DNA of 64,000 bases, taken from the NCBI RefSeq assembly GCF_016900775.1, contig NZ_JACJKN010000001.1, positions 186,001-250,000 on the forward strand, in the 5' to 3' direction. The notes under the pieces are model-generated. The model made no database searches and was not told the DNA's origin. It was given only the letters and a program-made list of their open reading frames with translations. This stretch comes from Olsenella uli (GTDB lineage: Bacteria; Actinomycetota; Coriobacteriia; Coriobacteriales; Atopobiaceae). Below, piece after piece: positions 45,656 through 54,582 of this stretch (its first letter is position 1; each line of letters begins with the position of its first letter). The position numbers and the translations under genes were made by a program.

Positions 45656-46465
45656 ATGATCCAAGCACTGCTGCTTGCCATCTGGGCGGGTCTTTGTACC
45701 TGGGACCAGTTTGGCCCGCACCTCGGATTCAGAAAGCCGCTGCTCGCCTCGGTGGGCGTCGGCATCATCCTTGGTGACATGCCCACGGCCATCATGATTG
45801 GCGCCACGATGGAGCTCATGTGGCTCGGCGTCAACAACATCGGCGCCTACGTGCCGCCCGACGTCATCTCCGGCACGATCGTGGGCGCGGCCCTCGGCAT
45901 CATGTCCGGCGGCGACACCGCGAGCGCCATCGCCCTGGCCGTGGCCATCGGCATCCCCACCGCCACGCTCGTCCAGCAGCTCAACATCCTCGTGATGACC
46001 ACCAACATCACGTTCCTGCACGGCGCCGACAAGGCGGCCGAGAGCGGCGAGTTCAGGTCCGTCAACAAGTACTTCTGGGCCGGCGCCGCCTGCTTCTTCC
46101 TGACCCGCGCCGTCCCGGTGTTCATCGCCACGGGCATCGGCTCGGTCGTGGTCGAGAGCATCATGAGCTTCCTGCAGAACCAGGTGCCCTGGGTCCTCTC
46201 CGCCTTCTCGACCGCGGGCGGCATGATGCCCGCCGTCGGCCTCGCGATGCTGCTCACCATGATGATGAAGAAGAACATGTGGATCTTCCTCATCTGCGGC
46301 TTTGTGCTCGCGGCCTTCCTCAAGGTCCCGACGATCGGCATCGCCCTCGTGGCCGCCGCTGCCGCGGGCTTCTATGACTTCGTCGTCGAGGGAACCAAGA
46401 AGCCCCAGGCCACCGCAGCCGTCGACGCCCCTGTCAGCGACGAGGACGAGGAGTATGATCTCTAA
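45656..46465 (+). CDS. PTS mannose-family EIIC
   Basis: A 269-residue membrane protein with family segments LGDMPTAIMIGATMELMWLG and the C-terminal FSTAGGMMPAVGLAM. Its stop shares one base with the start of the IID gene. Forms the sugar channel with IID. Confidence 0.93.
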   Translation: MIQALLLAIWAGLCTWDQFGPHLGFRKPLLASVGVGIILGDMPTAIMIGATMELMWLGVNNIGAYVPPDVISGTIVGAALGIMSGGDTASAIALAVAIGIPTATLVQQLNILVMTTNITFLHGADKAAESGEFRSVNKYFWAGAACFFLTRAVPVFIATGIGSVVVESIMSFLQNQVPWVLSAFSTAGGMMPAVGLAMLLTMMMKKNMWIFLICGFVLAAFLKVPTIGIALVAAAAAGFYDFVVEGTKKPQATAAVDAPVSDEDEEYDL

Positions 46466-47298
46466 TGGGTAAGATTTCCAAGAAGACGCTCAACCGGGTT
46501 CTCCTGAGGACCCAGGGCTGCCAGTTCGCCCACAACTACGAGCGCATGCAGTCTCTCTCGCTCACCTACTGCGTCTCCCCGGTCCTCGAGGAGCTCTACA
46601 AGGACGCCCCCAAGGAGCAGCGCGTCAAGGCGATGCAGCGCTACCTCGAGTACTTCAACACGCACCCCATCGCGATTCCGTTCATCCTCGGCATTGCCAC
46701 GGCGGTTGAGGAGAACACCGACGAGGACCACAAGGACACCGTCACCGCGATCAAGACCTCGCTCATGGGCCCCTTCGCCGGCATCGGCGACTCGCTGCTC
46801 AACCTCACGTGGTTCCCGATCGCGGGCTCCATCGGCGCCTCCCTGTGCGTCGACAACGGCAGCCTCATCGGCCCGCTCGTGATGTTCCTGCTCATCAACC
46901 TCCTGTACTGGCCGCTCAAGTACTTCGGCCTGCACAAGGGCTACGAGTCCGGCATGGCGCTCGTCGACAAGTTCGGCGTCGAGGTCTTCGACCGCCTCGG
47001 CGACGCCGCCAACGTCCTCGGCGTCATGGTCACCGGCGGCCTCATCGCCACGACGGTCAAGCTCAAGACCGCCATCGAGTTCTCCTTCGGCGAGGGCGAC
47101 CCGCTCGTGCTCCAGACCCAGCTCGACTCCGTCCTGCCGTGCCTGCTGCCGATCATCGTGACCTTCATCTGCTACCGACTCCTGAAGAAGGGGCAGGGCA
47201 AGAACTCCGCCCAGATCATCCTCGGCATCATCGCCGTGTGCCTGGCGCTCTTCGCCCTCAACTACTACATCCCCGGCTTCCCCAAGATCTTCTCGTAA
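46465..47298 (+). CDS. PTS mannose-family EIID
   Basis: A 277-residue EIID. The segment MGPFAGIGDSLLNLTWFPIAG near residue 95 is the family hallmark. Start codon overlaps the IIC stop by one base. The two cytosolic sulfatases and their activator are encoded next, which suggests a sulfated sugar as transport substrate. Confidence 0.93.
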   Translation: MGKISKKTLNRVLLRTQGCQFAHNYERMQSLSLTYCVSPVLEELYKDAPKEQRVKAMQRYLEYFNTHPIAIPFILGIATAVEENTDEDHKDTVTAIKTSLMGPFAGIGDSLLNLTWFPIAGSIGASLCVDNGSLIGPLVMFLLINLLYWPLKYFGLHKGYESGMALVDKFGVEVFDRLGDAANVLGVMVTGGLIATTVKLKTAIEFSFGEGDPLVLQTQLDSVLPCLLPIIVTFICYRLLKKGQGKNSAQIILGIIAVCLALFALNYYIPGFPKIFS

Positions 47299-47314
47299 GA
47301 CGCGCCCTGCCCGC

Positions 47315-47342
47315 CGCCCCGCCCACCCCTCTGGGCGGGGCG
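47315..47342 (+). terminator. Hairpin between EIID and the first sulfatase
   Basis: Arms CGCCCCGCCC (47315-47324) and GGGCGGGGCG (47333-47342) with an 8-nt loop. No T run follows directly. It may lower sulfatase expression relative to the PTS rather than end the operon. Confidence 0.55.
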
Positions 47343-47367
47343 CCTCGTATCAATTTTCGGAGGACCC

Positions 47368-48867
47368 ATGAGAACCGTACTCGTCCTGATGGATACGCTG
47401 CGCCGGGACGCGCTCGGGTGCTACAACCCCGGAGGCAGCGCGCGAACCCCGAACCTCGACGCCTTCTCGAGCGAGGCGGTCACCTTCGACAACCACTGGA
47501 TCGGCTCGGCGCCCTGCATGCCGGCCCGACGCGACATCATGTGCGGGCGCTACAACTTCCTCGAGCGTCCCTGGGGCCCGATCGAGCCCTTTGACGTGAC
47601 GCTCGTGGACTGCCTGCGCGCCGGGGGCGTCCGCACGCACATCTCAACGGACCACTGCCACTACGCGCGCACCGGCGGCGAGGGCTACCTGCAGCTCTTC
47701 AACACCTTCGAGTTCTTCCGCGGCCAGGAGGGCGACCCGTGGGTGAGCCGCATCGACGAGCCGGACAACATGCCCGAGACCTTCTATGGCCGCGTGCGCG
47801 AGCAGTACCAGAAGAACCGCCTCAGGTGGCCCAGCGAGGAGGACATGCCCTCCCCGAGGACCTTCCGCTCCGCGTGCGAGTTCATCGACCAGAACGAGGG
47901 GAAGGACGACTTCTTCCTCATGGTCGAGGCCTTCGACCCGCACGAGCCCTTCGACGTGCCCGACCGCTACATGGACGAGTACGGCGGCTCCGAGGGGCTT
48001 GACCGCGACTACTTTGAGATCCCGCCCTACAAGCGCGTCTCCGACACCGACATCCCCGAGAGCGCCGTCGACTACGTGCAGCGCCGCTACAAGGCGCTCG
48101 TCACGATGACCGACCACTGGTTCGGAACCCTCGTCGACAAGCTCAAGGAGAAGGGCATGTACGAGGGAACGACCGTCATCGTGACCACGGACCACGGCTA
48201 CTTCCTCGGGAGCCGCGACTACCTGGGCAAGAACTACATGCACATGTACAACGAGATGGCCCACCTGCCGCTGATCGTGAAGTTCCCCCACGGGGAGCGC
48301 GCGGGCGAGCGGGCCCACCAGCTCACCCAGGCCATCGACCTCATGCCCACCGTGCTCGAGGCCCACGGCTGCCCCGTGCCCGAGACCGTCATGGGCACCT
48401 CGCTCATGCCGCTCGCCACGGACGCCGCGGCGCCCACGCGCGACTACGCCCTCTACGGCGTCCACGCCATGACGGTCAACGTGACCGACGGCCGCCACAC
48501 CTACTTCCGCGCGCCCGTGCCGGGCAACCAGCCCTGCTACGAGTACGCGGCGATCCCGCACACCATCCGCAAGAAGATGGGCACCGACTGCGTGGATGAG
48601 ATCGAGATGGGCCGCTTCCTCTCGTGGACGGACTACCCCGTCTACAGGTTCCCGTGCAGGAAGCCCGCCAACATCGACCAGCGCGAGGACTGCCTCGAGG
48701 AGGTCCACGACTCGATGCTCTTCGACCTGGAGGCGGACTACGGCCAGACCGTGAACCTCGTGGGCAGGGACGCCGCCGCGGAGGAGCGCATGATCGGGCT
48801 GCTCAGGCGCGGCCTCGCCGAGCACGGCGCCCCCGCCGAGCAGTTCGCCCGCCTCGGCCTTGCGTAA
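47368..48867 (+). CDS. Cytosolic sulfatase (Cys-type)
   Basis: A 499-residue alkaline-phosphatase-fold sulfatase. The formylglycine site is Cys50 in CMPARRDIMCGR (C-x-P-x-R), which needs post-translational oxidation by the activator encoded next. Other active-site parts are LMDTLRRDALGC near the N-terminus (metal Asp) and TTDHGYFLG near 270. There is no signal peptide, so it acts inside the cell, unlike most bacterial sulfatases. It likely removes sulfate from a sugar or sugar phosphate brought in by the PTS upstream. Confidence 0.92.
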   Translation: MRTVLVLMDTLRRDALGCYNPGGSARTPNLDAFSSEAVTFDNHWIGSAPCMPARRDIMCGRYNFLERPWGPIEPFDVTLVDCLRAGGVRTHISTDHCHYARTGGEGYLQLFNTFEFFRGQEGDPWVSRIDEPDNMPETFYGRVREQYQKNRLRWPSEEDMPSPRTFRSACEFIDQNEGKDDFFLMVEAFDPHEPFDVPDRYMDEYGGSEGLDRDYFEIPPYKRVSDTDIPESAVDYVQRRYKALVTMTDHWFGTLVDKLKEKGMYEGTTVIVTTDHGYFLGSRDYLGKNYMHMYNEMAHLPLIVKFPHGERAGERAHQLTQAIDLMPTVLEAHGCPVPETVMGTSLMPLATDAAAPTRDYALYGVHAMTVNVTDGRHTYFRAPVPGNQPCYEYAAIPHTIRKKMGTDCVDEIEMGRFLSWTDYPVYRFPCRKPANIDQREDCLEEVHDSMLFDLEADYGQTVNLVGRDAAAEERMIGLLRRGLAEHGAPAEQFARLGLA

Positions 48868-48868
48868 A

Positions 48869-48899
48869 CCTGACAAAGGTGACAGGGTAGTTTGTCAGG
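48869..48899. repeat. REP copy (CTGACAAAGGTG family)
   Basis: A palindromic copy with CCTGACAAAGGTGACAGGG and inverted TTTGTCAGG follows the sulfatase stop by two bases and precedes the activator start. It may dampen readthrough or stabilise the upstream mRNA. Confidence 0.75.
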
Positions 48900-48927
48900 T
48901 TTTGGGCCGCGTGACGGGTGGAGAGAC

Positions 48928-50049
48928 GTGAAGTACATCAGCTTCCTCATAAAGCCGGCGTCGAGCGCGTGCGACATGCGCTGCTCGTACTGCTTCTACC
49001 GTGACGTCGCGGACCACCGCGCGCACGCGGTGAGGGAGCGCATGTCGGAGGGGACCGTGCGCGCGCTCGTGGACCGGGCCCTCGGGCTCGGCCCGGACGC
49101 GCAGGTGACCTTTGCCTTCCAGGGCGGCGAGCCCACGCTCGCAGGGCTCGACTTCTTCCGCGCGTTCACGGCCTACGTGGACGCGCGCCGCACCAACCAG
49201 ACCGTGAGCTACGCGCTTCAGACCAACGGCCACTCCCTCACGCCCGAGTGGGCGGCCTTCTTCCGGGAGCACGGCTTTCTCGTGGGCGTCTCCGTCGACG
49301 CCTACCGCGAGCTCCACGACAGCCTTCGCGGCGACATCCGCCTGGGGCCCACGCACGCGCGCGTCATGGAGTCCATCCGGATGCTCCGCGAGGCGGGCGT
49401 CGAGTTCAACGTGCTCACGGTGCTCTCGGCGCAGCTCGCCCGGCACCCGCAGCGGGTGTTCAAGTTCTACCAGCGCGAGAAGATCGACTACGTGCAGCTC
49501 ATCCCGTGCCTGGCGGGCTTCGACGGGGAGGGGGAGGAGTACGCCCTCACCCCGCGCGCGTTCTTCTCGTTCTACCGCACGTTCTTCGACCTTTGGCTGC
49601 GCGAGGCACGCGCCGGGCGCGCCTTCTCGGTGGGGCTCTTTGACAACGTGATGCAGCTCTCGCTGGGCCAGTGGCCCCAGGCCTGCGGGATGCTCGGCCG
49701 ATGCGCCCCCCAGTTCGTCGTTGAGAGCAACGGCGACGTCTATCCCTGCGACTTCTATGCCCTCGACGAGTACCGCTGCGGCAACATTAGGGAGGACTCG
49801 CTCGAGGAGATGGCCTCCTGCGCGGTCATGCGCGGGTTTCTGGCAGAGCCGCGCCGGGAGTGCGCGGCCTGCGCCGACTGCCCGTTCGAGGGGATCTGCC
49901 ATCGGAACTGCAAGCGCCTCAACGCCTCGTACTATGACGAGACGTATTGCGGCTACCGGGAGTTTCTCGAGCACGCGTACAAGCCTCTCGCCGAGATGGC
50001 CCACGCGCTCGTGCGCCAGCGAATTGGGGACAGTCCCCAATTCACATAA
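48928..50049 (+). CDS. Anaerobic sulfatase-maturating enzyme, radical SAM
   Basis: A 373-residue anSME that converts the active-site cysteine of sulfatases to formylglycine without oxygen. The start is GTG at 48928 after GGTGGAGAG. The radical SAM cluster is C15-x3-C19-x2-C22 (CDMRCSYC), followed by FAFQGGEPTL. The C-terminal SPASM region has the expected cysteines (CAACADCPFEGICHRNC). It sits between two Cys-type sulfatase genes and serves both. The last nine residues (RIGDSPQFT) and the stop are encoded by a REP palindrome. Confidence 0.93.
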   Translation: MKYISFLIKPASSACDMRCSYCFYRDVADHRAHAVRERMSEGTVRALVDRALGLGPDAQVTFAFQGGEPTLAGLDFFRAFTAYVDARRTNQTVSYALQTNGHSLTPEWAAFFREHGFLVGVSVDAYRELHDSLRGDIRLGPTHARVMESIRMLREAGVEFNVLTVLSAQLARHPQRVFKFYQREKIDYVQLIPCLAGFDGEGEEYALTPRAFFSFYRTFFDLWLREARAGRAFSVGLFDNVMQLSLGQWPQACGMLGRCAPQFVVESNGDVYPCDFYALDEYRCGNIREDSLEEMASCAVMRGFLAEPRRECAACADCPFEGICHRNCKRLNASYYDETYCGYREFLEHAYKPLAEMAHALVRQRIGDSPQFT

Positions 50050-50087
50050 AACGTTTCTGCAAATCGGGGACTGTCCCCAATTCACAG
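50021..50087. repeat. Two GGGGACNGTCCCC REP copies at the end of the anSME gene
   Basis: Palindromes GAATTGGGGAC-type at 50021-50043 and 50061-50087. The first encodes the end of the activator protein and its stop lies in its right flank (50047-50049). The second directly precedes the ribosome site of the second sulfatase. Confidence 0.8.
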
Positions 50088-50100
50088 ACAGGGAGGACTG

Positions 50101-51588
50101 ATGGCAGGCATTTCTGATGACGGCCTCGAGAGCCGCCGTCCCAACGTCGTCCTGATCATGTGCGACCAGTTCAGGGGGGACTGCCTCGGCTTTGACGGCC
50201 ACCCCGACGTGAAGACGCCCTATCTGGACACGCTCGCCGCGCAGGGCACCTACTTCGAGAACGCCCACGCCGCGTGCCCGAGCTGCATCCCGGCGCGCGC
50301 GTCGCTGCTCACGGGCACCACGCCGGCCACCAACGGCCGCGTGGGCTACCAGGACGGCGTCCCCTGGCGCTACGAGCACATGATGCCGGAGGAGTTCTCG
50401 GCCGCCGGGTACCAGACGGCGATGGTGGGCAAGATGCACGTGCACCCGCCGCGCCTGGCCTGCGGCTTCCAGCACCTGCGCCTGCACGACGGCTACATCG
50501 GCCACTACCGCAAGGCCAACCTCCCGCACTGGATGCACCAGGACGTCTCTGACGACTACCTGCGCTTCCTCCGCTCCGAGCTGGGCCCTGAGGCCGATGT
50601 CAACGGCACGGGCGTGGAGAACAACTCCTGGATCGCGCGTCCCTGGGTCTACGAGGAGCGCCTGCACCCCACCAACTGGGTCGTCGACGAGTCCATCCGC
50701 TTCCTCGAGACACGCGACCGCACCCGCCCGTTCTTCCTCATGGCGAGCTTCGTGCGCCCGCACCCGCCCTTCGACGCCCCCGCGGCCTACTACCAGCCGT
50801 ACCTCGACCGTAAGCTGCGCGAGCCGGCGCACGGCGACTGGGACGACGCCGAGGCCACCGAGCGCGACGGCATGGTCCTCGACAGCCCGCACGGCTGCCG
50901 CGACGCCACGCTGCGCCACGAGGCCATGGCGGGCTACTACGGCTGCATCACGCACCTCGACCACCAGATCGGCCGGCTCATCACGGCGCTCGAGAACGAC
51001 GAGACCTACGAGAACACCGTGGTGCTCTTCACGGCCGACCACGGCGAGATGCTCTTCGACCACAGCTCGTTTCGCAAGGTCCTGCCCTACGAGGGGAGCG
51101 CGCGCATCCCCCTCATCGTGCGCGTGGGCTCCAAGGTGCTGCCGGGGGGCCGGCCGGCGCCCCGGCGTTCGGACGCGGTGGTCGAGCTCATGGACGTCAT
51201 GCCCACCCTGCTCGACCTCGTGGGCGCCGAGGTGCCCGATACCGTGGAGGGCTCCTCGCTCAGAGGTGAGATCACGGGCGAGAAGAACCTCGAGCGCGCC
51301 TATCTCCACGGCGAGCACGCCGGCAGCCGCGAGCAGTCCAACCAGTGGATCTTGACCGGGCACGACAAGTACGTCTGGTTCACCCAGACGGGCGTGGAGC
51401 GCTACTTCGACCTCGACGCCGACCCGCGCGAGGAGCACGATCTTTCCCGCGACCCGGCCCATGCCGAGCGCGTGGCGGAGCTCCGTGCCATACTCATAGA
51501 CGAGCTGCGCGGCCGCGAGGAGGGCTACGTCGCAAACGACGAGCTCGTCGTGGGCAGGACGCCGCGCACCGTGCTCGGGAGGGACTAG
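50101..51588 (+). CDS. Second cytosolic sulfatase (Cys-type)
   Basis: A 495-residue sulfatase of the arylsulfatase fold. The formylglycine site is Cys62 in CIPARASLLTG (C-x-P-x-R). Metal-binding parts are VVLIMCDQFRGD near 17 and FTADHGEM near 311. It has no signal peptide. It differs strongly from the first sulfatase, so the two probably attack different positions or sugars. Coupled to the activator by the REP gap, and followed by the membrane/TPR gene at 33 bp. Confidence 0.92.
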   Translation: MAGISDDGLESRRPNVVLIMCDQFRGDCLGFDGHPDVKTPYLDTLAAQGTYFENAHAACPSCIPARASLLTGTTPATNGRVGYQDGVPWRYEHMMPEEFSAAGYQTAMVGKMHVHPPRLACGFQHLRLHDGYIGHYRKANLPHWMHQDVSDDYLRFLRSELGPEADVNGTGVENNSWIARPWVYEERLHPTNWVVDESIRFLETRDRTRPFFLMASFVRPHPPFDAPAAYYQPYLDRKLREPAHGDWDDAEATERDGMVLDSPHGCRDATLRHEAMAGYYGCITHLDHQIGRLITALENDETYENTVVLFTADHGEMLFDHSSFRKVLPYEGSARIPLIVRVGSKVLPGGRPAPRRSDAVVELMDVMPTLLDLVGAEVPDTVEGSSLRGEITGEKNLERAYLHGEHAGSREQSNQWILTGHDKYVWFTQTGVERYFDLDADPREEHDLSRDPAHAERVAELRAILIDELRGREEGYVANDELVVGRTPRTVLGRD

Positions 51589-51620
51589 GGCGCCCAGCGG
51601 GGCGCCGGGAGGAGAGGCAC

Positions 51621-52232
51621 ATGGACCTCAGGCTGATCGGAATCATCGTGGTGGCGCTCTGCGTCATCTCGCTCGTCTACACCGAGGTCCAGAAGCGCCT
51701 CATCTTCTCGCGCTACGAGAAGCTCTTCGAGCAGGGCGACTTCGAGGGCTGCCTGCGCGTCCTTGACGGGCCGGTCGCCAGAGTCGTCTACCCGCGCTAC
51801 AACCAGCTCTACATGCGCCTCAACGCGCAGATGTGCCTCTCGGACGCCGAGGCGGCGCGCGCCACCATCGACGAGATGCTCGCCCTGGGCTCGAGCGACA
51901 AGCAGCGGCTCGTGCTGCTCCTGCGCGCCTTCAACTTCTTCGTGGAGCAGGAGGACTACGACCGCGCGGGCGAACTGCTCGGGGAGCTGCGCGAGAAGGC
52001 CTCGCCCGAGCAGCTCGCCGGGTGCGAGCGCACCTACGCGATCTTTGCCGAGAAGAGCTCGGCCTACATCGACCAGATGGAGGCCGAGCTCAAGGACGCC
52101 ACGGGGCCGGAGCGGACCACGCTGCTCTACCTGCTCTCCGTGCAATACGAGAACAAGGGGGACACCCAGCGCGCGAACGCGTACCTCGAGCAGGTGCGCG
52201 ACGTCTTCGAGGCGAGCCCTCCCGACGCATAG
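51621..52232 (+). CDS. Membrane-anchored helical-repeat protein, unknown
   Basis: A 203-residue protein, ATG after GGGAGGAGAGG. One N-terminal membrane helix (about 3-20, RLIGIIVVALCVISLVY) precedes paired helices that look like TPR or related repeats (EKLFEQGDFEGCLRVLDG, then EEDYDRAGELLGELREKA-like and DTQRANAYLEQVRDVFE). I do not recognise a function. Position between sulfatase 2 and the anion exporter suggests it could belong to the desulfation pathway, but it could also be unrelated. Confidence 0.7.
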   Translation: MDLRLIGIIVVALCVISLVYTEVQKRLIFSRYEKLFEQGDFEGCLRVLDGPVARVVYPRYNQLYMRLNAQMCLSDAEAARATIDEMLALGSSDKQRLVLLLRAFNFFVEQEDYDRAGELLGELREKASPEQLAGCERTYAIFAEKSSAYIDQMEAELKDATGPERTTLLYLLSVQYENKGDTQRANAYLEQVRDVFEASPPDA

Positions 52233-52304
52233 GCCCTCCCGTCGGCTGGCTCCCGCCCCGCCTGAGGAGGGGGCGTTCCGTTTTGCAACCATGAGGAGTG
52301 AGGC

Positions 52305-53102
52305 ATGAGCCTTCAGTTTGTCCCCGTCTTTGTTGTCTGCTTCCTCGCGTCCCTCCTCGGCCCGCTCTGCGGGATAGGGGGCGGCGTGATCATCAAGCCC
52401 ATCGTCGACGCGATGGGGGTCATGAGCGTGAGCGCCGTGAGCTTTCTCTCGAGCGTCTCCGTGCTCGTGATGTCCCTTTCGACGCTTATCCAGAACGCCG
52501 CGACACACTCGTCCTCGATCGACTCCCGGAGGCTCGTCCCCATTGCCGCGGGCTCCGCGGTGGGAGGGGTCTGCGGCAAGGTCGTGTTCAACCAGCTGAG
52601 CGCGGTCTTCCCCGACGCCGACCTCGTGGGCGCCGTCCAGGCCGCGGTGCTCATCGCCCTCTCCGTTCTGGTGCTGGCCTACACCCTCAACAAAGCCCGC
52701 ATCGAGGGCATGAGGCTGGAGAGCCCGGCGGCCCAGGCCGTCATCGGCTTTCTGGCCGGCGCGTGCTGGTCTTTTCTGGGCATTGGCGGCGGCCCCTTCA
52801 ACCTGGCCATCCTCGTGTTCTTCTTCGCCATGGAGAGCAAGGTGGCGGCCCAGGCGTCGCTCTTCATCATCGCGTTCTCGCAGTCCGCGAGCCTGCTCTA
52901 CTCGCTTGCGAGTGGCGTCATGCCGGAGTTCGAGATCGCCGTGCTCGTGGGGATGTGCCTCATGGCGGTGCTCGGGTCCGTCGTGGGGCGCAAGCTGCTG
53001 AGGCACATGGACGGCTCGGCCGTCGACCGGCTCTACATCTTCGCGCTGCTGCTCATCATCGTCATCTGCGCGTACAACTTCGTGCGCTTCGCGCTCCTCT
53101 AG
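52305..53102 (+). CDS. TauE/SafE-family sulfite/sulfate exporter
   Basis: A 265-residue membrane protein with about eight helices. The family motif GPLCGIGGGVIIKPI near 18 and the second repeat FLAGACWSFLGIGGGPFN near 150 are clear. TauE/SafE proteins move sulfite, sulfoacetate and related anions. Next to two intracellular sulfatases, its simplest role is to expel the sulfate freed from sugar; this is inferred from gene order. Confidence 0.85.
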   Translation: MSLQFVPVFVVCFLASLLGPLCGIGGGVIIKPIVDAMGVMSVSAVSFLSSVSVLVMSLSTLIQNAATHSSSIDSRRLVPIAAGSAVGGVCGKVVFNQLSAVFPDADLVGAVQAAVLIALSVLVLAYTLNKARIEGMRLESPAAQAVIGFLAGACWSFLGIGGGPFNLAILVFFFAMESKVAAQASLFIIAFSQSASLLYSLASGVMPEFEIAVLVGMCLMAVLGSVVGRKLLRHMDGSAVDRLYIFALLLIIVICAYNFVRFALL

Positions 53103-53220
53103 GAACTCGACCCCCCTCGGCGCCCCGCCGTCTTCCTAACGGTTTCTTCACGTTGCCCGGCGGCCGTCACCTGCGGCGCGTTGCCGGGTATCATGGTCAA
53201 AAGGGCGGACGGAGGTGGCA

Positions 53221-54546
53221 ATGCAGCTTCACGGCGGGAGACGGGCGCGTCCCAGGAGGCGGCGGAGCCTGCTGTTTGCCCTGCTCGTCACCGTGGTCCT
53301 GCTCGACAGCGCCACGCTTGCCGGTGCCGCGGTGCTGCACGCCCGCCGCATCGAGCAGGCGACGGGCACCAACGCGGTGATCGCGCCCGAGGTCAGCGCC
53401 GTGGAGCGCCCCTCGTCGTTCACGACGAGCATCGAGTACGCCGCCCTCTTCTCGGGGGAGGGCCACCAGGTCAGCTCCTCGGTCGTGTGGGACGACGAGT
53501 GGTTCTTCCAGGACCCCACCGCCTACAACCAGGAGCTCGCGCACACCTGCGCCGTCCTGTCCGCCGTGGCCAACGCGGAGAGCGCGTACTACCAGCAGGG
53601 CTCGACCGCGCCCGCCTTTGCGGAGAACGCGTTTGCGAGCCTGGGCTTCGACGAGGTCTCCACGGCGTCCTATCGATATCGCAGCGAGGTGCTCGACGAG
53701 CTGAGGGGGCTTCTCGACGGGACCGATGTCGTCGCCTACACCCTTGCGACCAAGCGCCTGCGCTCCCGGGAGACCGGGGCCGAGAAGGAGCTCTGCGTCG
53801 TGGTGGTGCGCGGGTCATATGGGTCCGAGTGGCTCTCCAACGTTCGGATCGAGGGGACCTCCGACGTGGCGAGCGAGCTGGGGGATGCCGACCACCTCGG
53901 CTTCACGCTCGCCGCCGCGGAGATCGTCGCCGACCTCGAGGCGCGCGCCGCCGAGCTCGAGCCCGGGGTGGAGCGGAGCTACCTCTTCTGCGGGCACAGC
54001 CGCGGCGGCGCGGTGGCCAACCTCCTGGCGAGCTACGCGGACGGCGCCGCCGGGGCCCACGGCGCGATTCCCTCCGCCAGCGACGTGCGGGCGTACACCT
54101 TTGCCACGCCCAACTGCACCTCCGCGGACGATGCGCGCGGGTCCGCCTACGACAACATCTTCAACGTGCTCAACCCCTCCGACCTCGTGCCGCGCCTGCC
54201 CCTCTCGGGGTGGGGCTACGGGCGCTACGGGCAGGACGTGTGGCTGCCCGCGGAGGGGCAGGAGGGGTTTGGCCGCGCGTATGCCGCCATGCGCTCGTCG
54301 TATGAGGGGAGCATGGGGGCGGAGTGCCCATACGACCCGTCCGATCGAGAGACGGTGGAGCGGGTGGTCAACGAGCTTGCCGGGGAGGTCTCGAGCTTCG
54401 AGGAGCTGACGTCGCCCGCGGGCCTGCTCACGCTGACGCGGCTCTGCCTGAGCGTCGACGTGGGGCGCCTCCTCGCCAGCCACTATCCCAACACCTACAT
54501 CGCATGGCTCGACGCCGCGGACGCCTCCGCCCTGACGTTCTCGTAG
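53221..54546 (+). CDS. Exported lipase/esterase-like protein
   Basis: A 441-residue protein with a basic N-terminus and a membrane or signal segment (about 17-38). The ATG at 53221 follows GGAGGTGG. The nucleophile elbow GHSRGGAVANLLA (Ser in G-x-S-x-G, near residue 262) and FCGHS before it show an alpha/beta hydrolase like class 3 lipases. The following TFATPNCTS segment is consistent. Substrate unknown; probably a surface lipase or esterase. Not part of the sulfatase operon by spacing. Confidence 0.75.
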   Translation: MQLHGGRRARPRRRRSLLFALLVTVVLLDSATLAGAAVLHARRIEQATGTNAVIAPEVSAVERPSSFTTSIEYAALFSGEGHQVSSSVVWDDEWFFQDPTAYNQELAHTCAVLSAVANAESAYYQQGSTAPAFAENAFASLGFDEVSTASYRYRSEVLDELRGLLDGTDVVAYTLATKRLRSRETGAEKELCVVVVRGSYGSEWLSNVRIEGTSDVASELGDADHLGFTLAAAEIVADLEARAAELEPGVERSYLFCGHSRGGAVANLLASYADGAAGAHGAIPSASDVRAYTFATPNCTSADDARGSAYDNIFNVLNPSDLVPRLPLSGWGYGRYGQDVWLPAEGQEGFGRAYAAMRSSYEGSMGAECPYDPSDRETVERVVNELAGEVSSFEELTSPAGLLTLTRLCLSVDVGRLLASHYPNTYIAWLDAADASALTFS

Positions 54547-54582
54547 CAGCTGGCTTGGTGCGGGCGCGAGGGGGTCCGTTTC

